A stretch of DNA of 64,000 nt from Chondrosia reniformis. Lineage: Eukaryota > Porifera > Demospongiae > Chondrillida > Chondrillidae. The position numbers and the translations under genes were made by a program. The first letter of the stretch is position 1. Each line of letters begins with the position of its first letter. Positions 63,641-64,000 of the stretch are shown in pieces. Below the pieces are notes generated by a model. It was not told the origin of the DNA. It worked only from the letters and a program-made list of their open reading frames with translations, and ran no database searches. Where the stretch lies: NCBI GenBank assembly GCA_947172415.1, contig OX359191.1, positions 7,549,130-7,613,129 of the forward strand, read 5' to 3'.

Positions 63641-64000
63641 GTGAGAGATAGGGCAAATTTTAAATTTCATTAAAATTTCAAAAACTCATCGGACATGTTC
63701 TATAGATGTCTCTGAATGCTGACACAAAGGTTTAGCTTCATATCTTTCCATTTGATAGAGTGACAGCCCTCAATGTACATTAATTTCTGGTATACAAAGT
63801 TAATATATGGTGAGAGATAGGGCAAATTTTAAATTTCATCAAAATTTCAAAAACCCATTGGACATGTTCTATAGATGTCTGTGAATGCTGACGCAAAGGT
63901 TTAGCTTCATATCTCTCCATTTGATAGAGTGACAGCCCTCAATGTACATTAAATTCTGGTATACAAAGTTAATGTATGGTGAGAGATAGGGCAAATTTTA
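63641..64000. repeat. Diverged satellite monomers (right flank, continues)
   Basis: Just over two ~169-bp units of the same diverged type as 57359-57690. The repeat runs off the window. Confidence 0.9.

Overview
The window is animal nuclear DNA. It is AT-rich, its genes are compact and intron-rich with standard GT-AG introns, and its proteins are metazoan-specific. A marine sponge (demosponge) is the best guess: the Frizzled-like receptors and the VWA/Ig/LamG protein are divergent, GH16 glucanases sit in tandem, and introns are often 60-1000 bp. The species is an inference. All gene models were spliced by eye, and the exon lengths add up to an open frame except in one OPA1 exon.

Layout. 1-4208 (+): atypical protein kinase C, its 5' end outside the window. 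4425-7070 (+): F-actin capping protein beta. 8046-18086 (-): Groucho/TLE co-repressor. 18647-27554 (-): OPA1 mitochondrial dynamin. 27.5-32.6 kb: a rearranged block with a duplicated OPA1 5' end, pieces of a dead LINE and two intronless GH16 beta-glucanase paralogues (-). 32.6-36 kb: no recognisable gene. 35990-41396 (-): a large secreted VWA-VWA-VWC-Ig-LamG protein. 41663-43252 (+): Y-box cold-shock protein. 43878-44783 (-): ribosomal protein L22. 44952-46134 (+): a VAMP-type R-SNARE. 46295-47347 (-): a small secreted cysteine-rich protein. 47534-50528 and 51264-55360 (-): two tandem Frizzled-like receptors with an extra N-terminal membrane segment. 56039-56209 (+): an orphan SNARE-like tail exon. 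57.4-64 kb: a satellite array of about 169-173 bp units that runs off the window.

Most genes are unrelated housekeeping or signalling genes. Functional links are loose: aPKC and Groucho/Frizzled act in polarity and Wnt pathways, but co-location here is not evidence of a pathway. Two close head-to-head pairs (VWA protein/Y-box and RPL22/VAMP) probably share promoters.

The most unusual signals are two intronic 30-bp minisatellites, in aPKC and the Y-box gene. In each, the repeat unit is a copy of the gene's own 3' splice site, so the real exon is preceded by about 31 and 11 decoy acceptors. Use of any decoy would put an in-frame TAG into the mRNA. Next in interest are the 8-TM Frizzled-like tandem pair and the satellite array, which has old monomer types on its flanks and a homogenised core.
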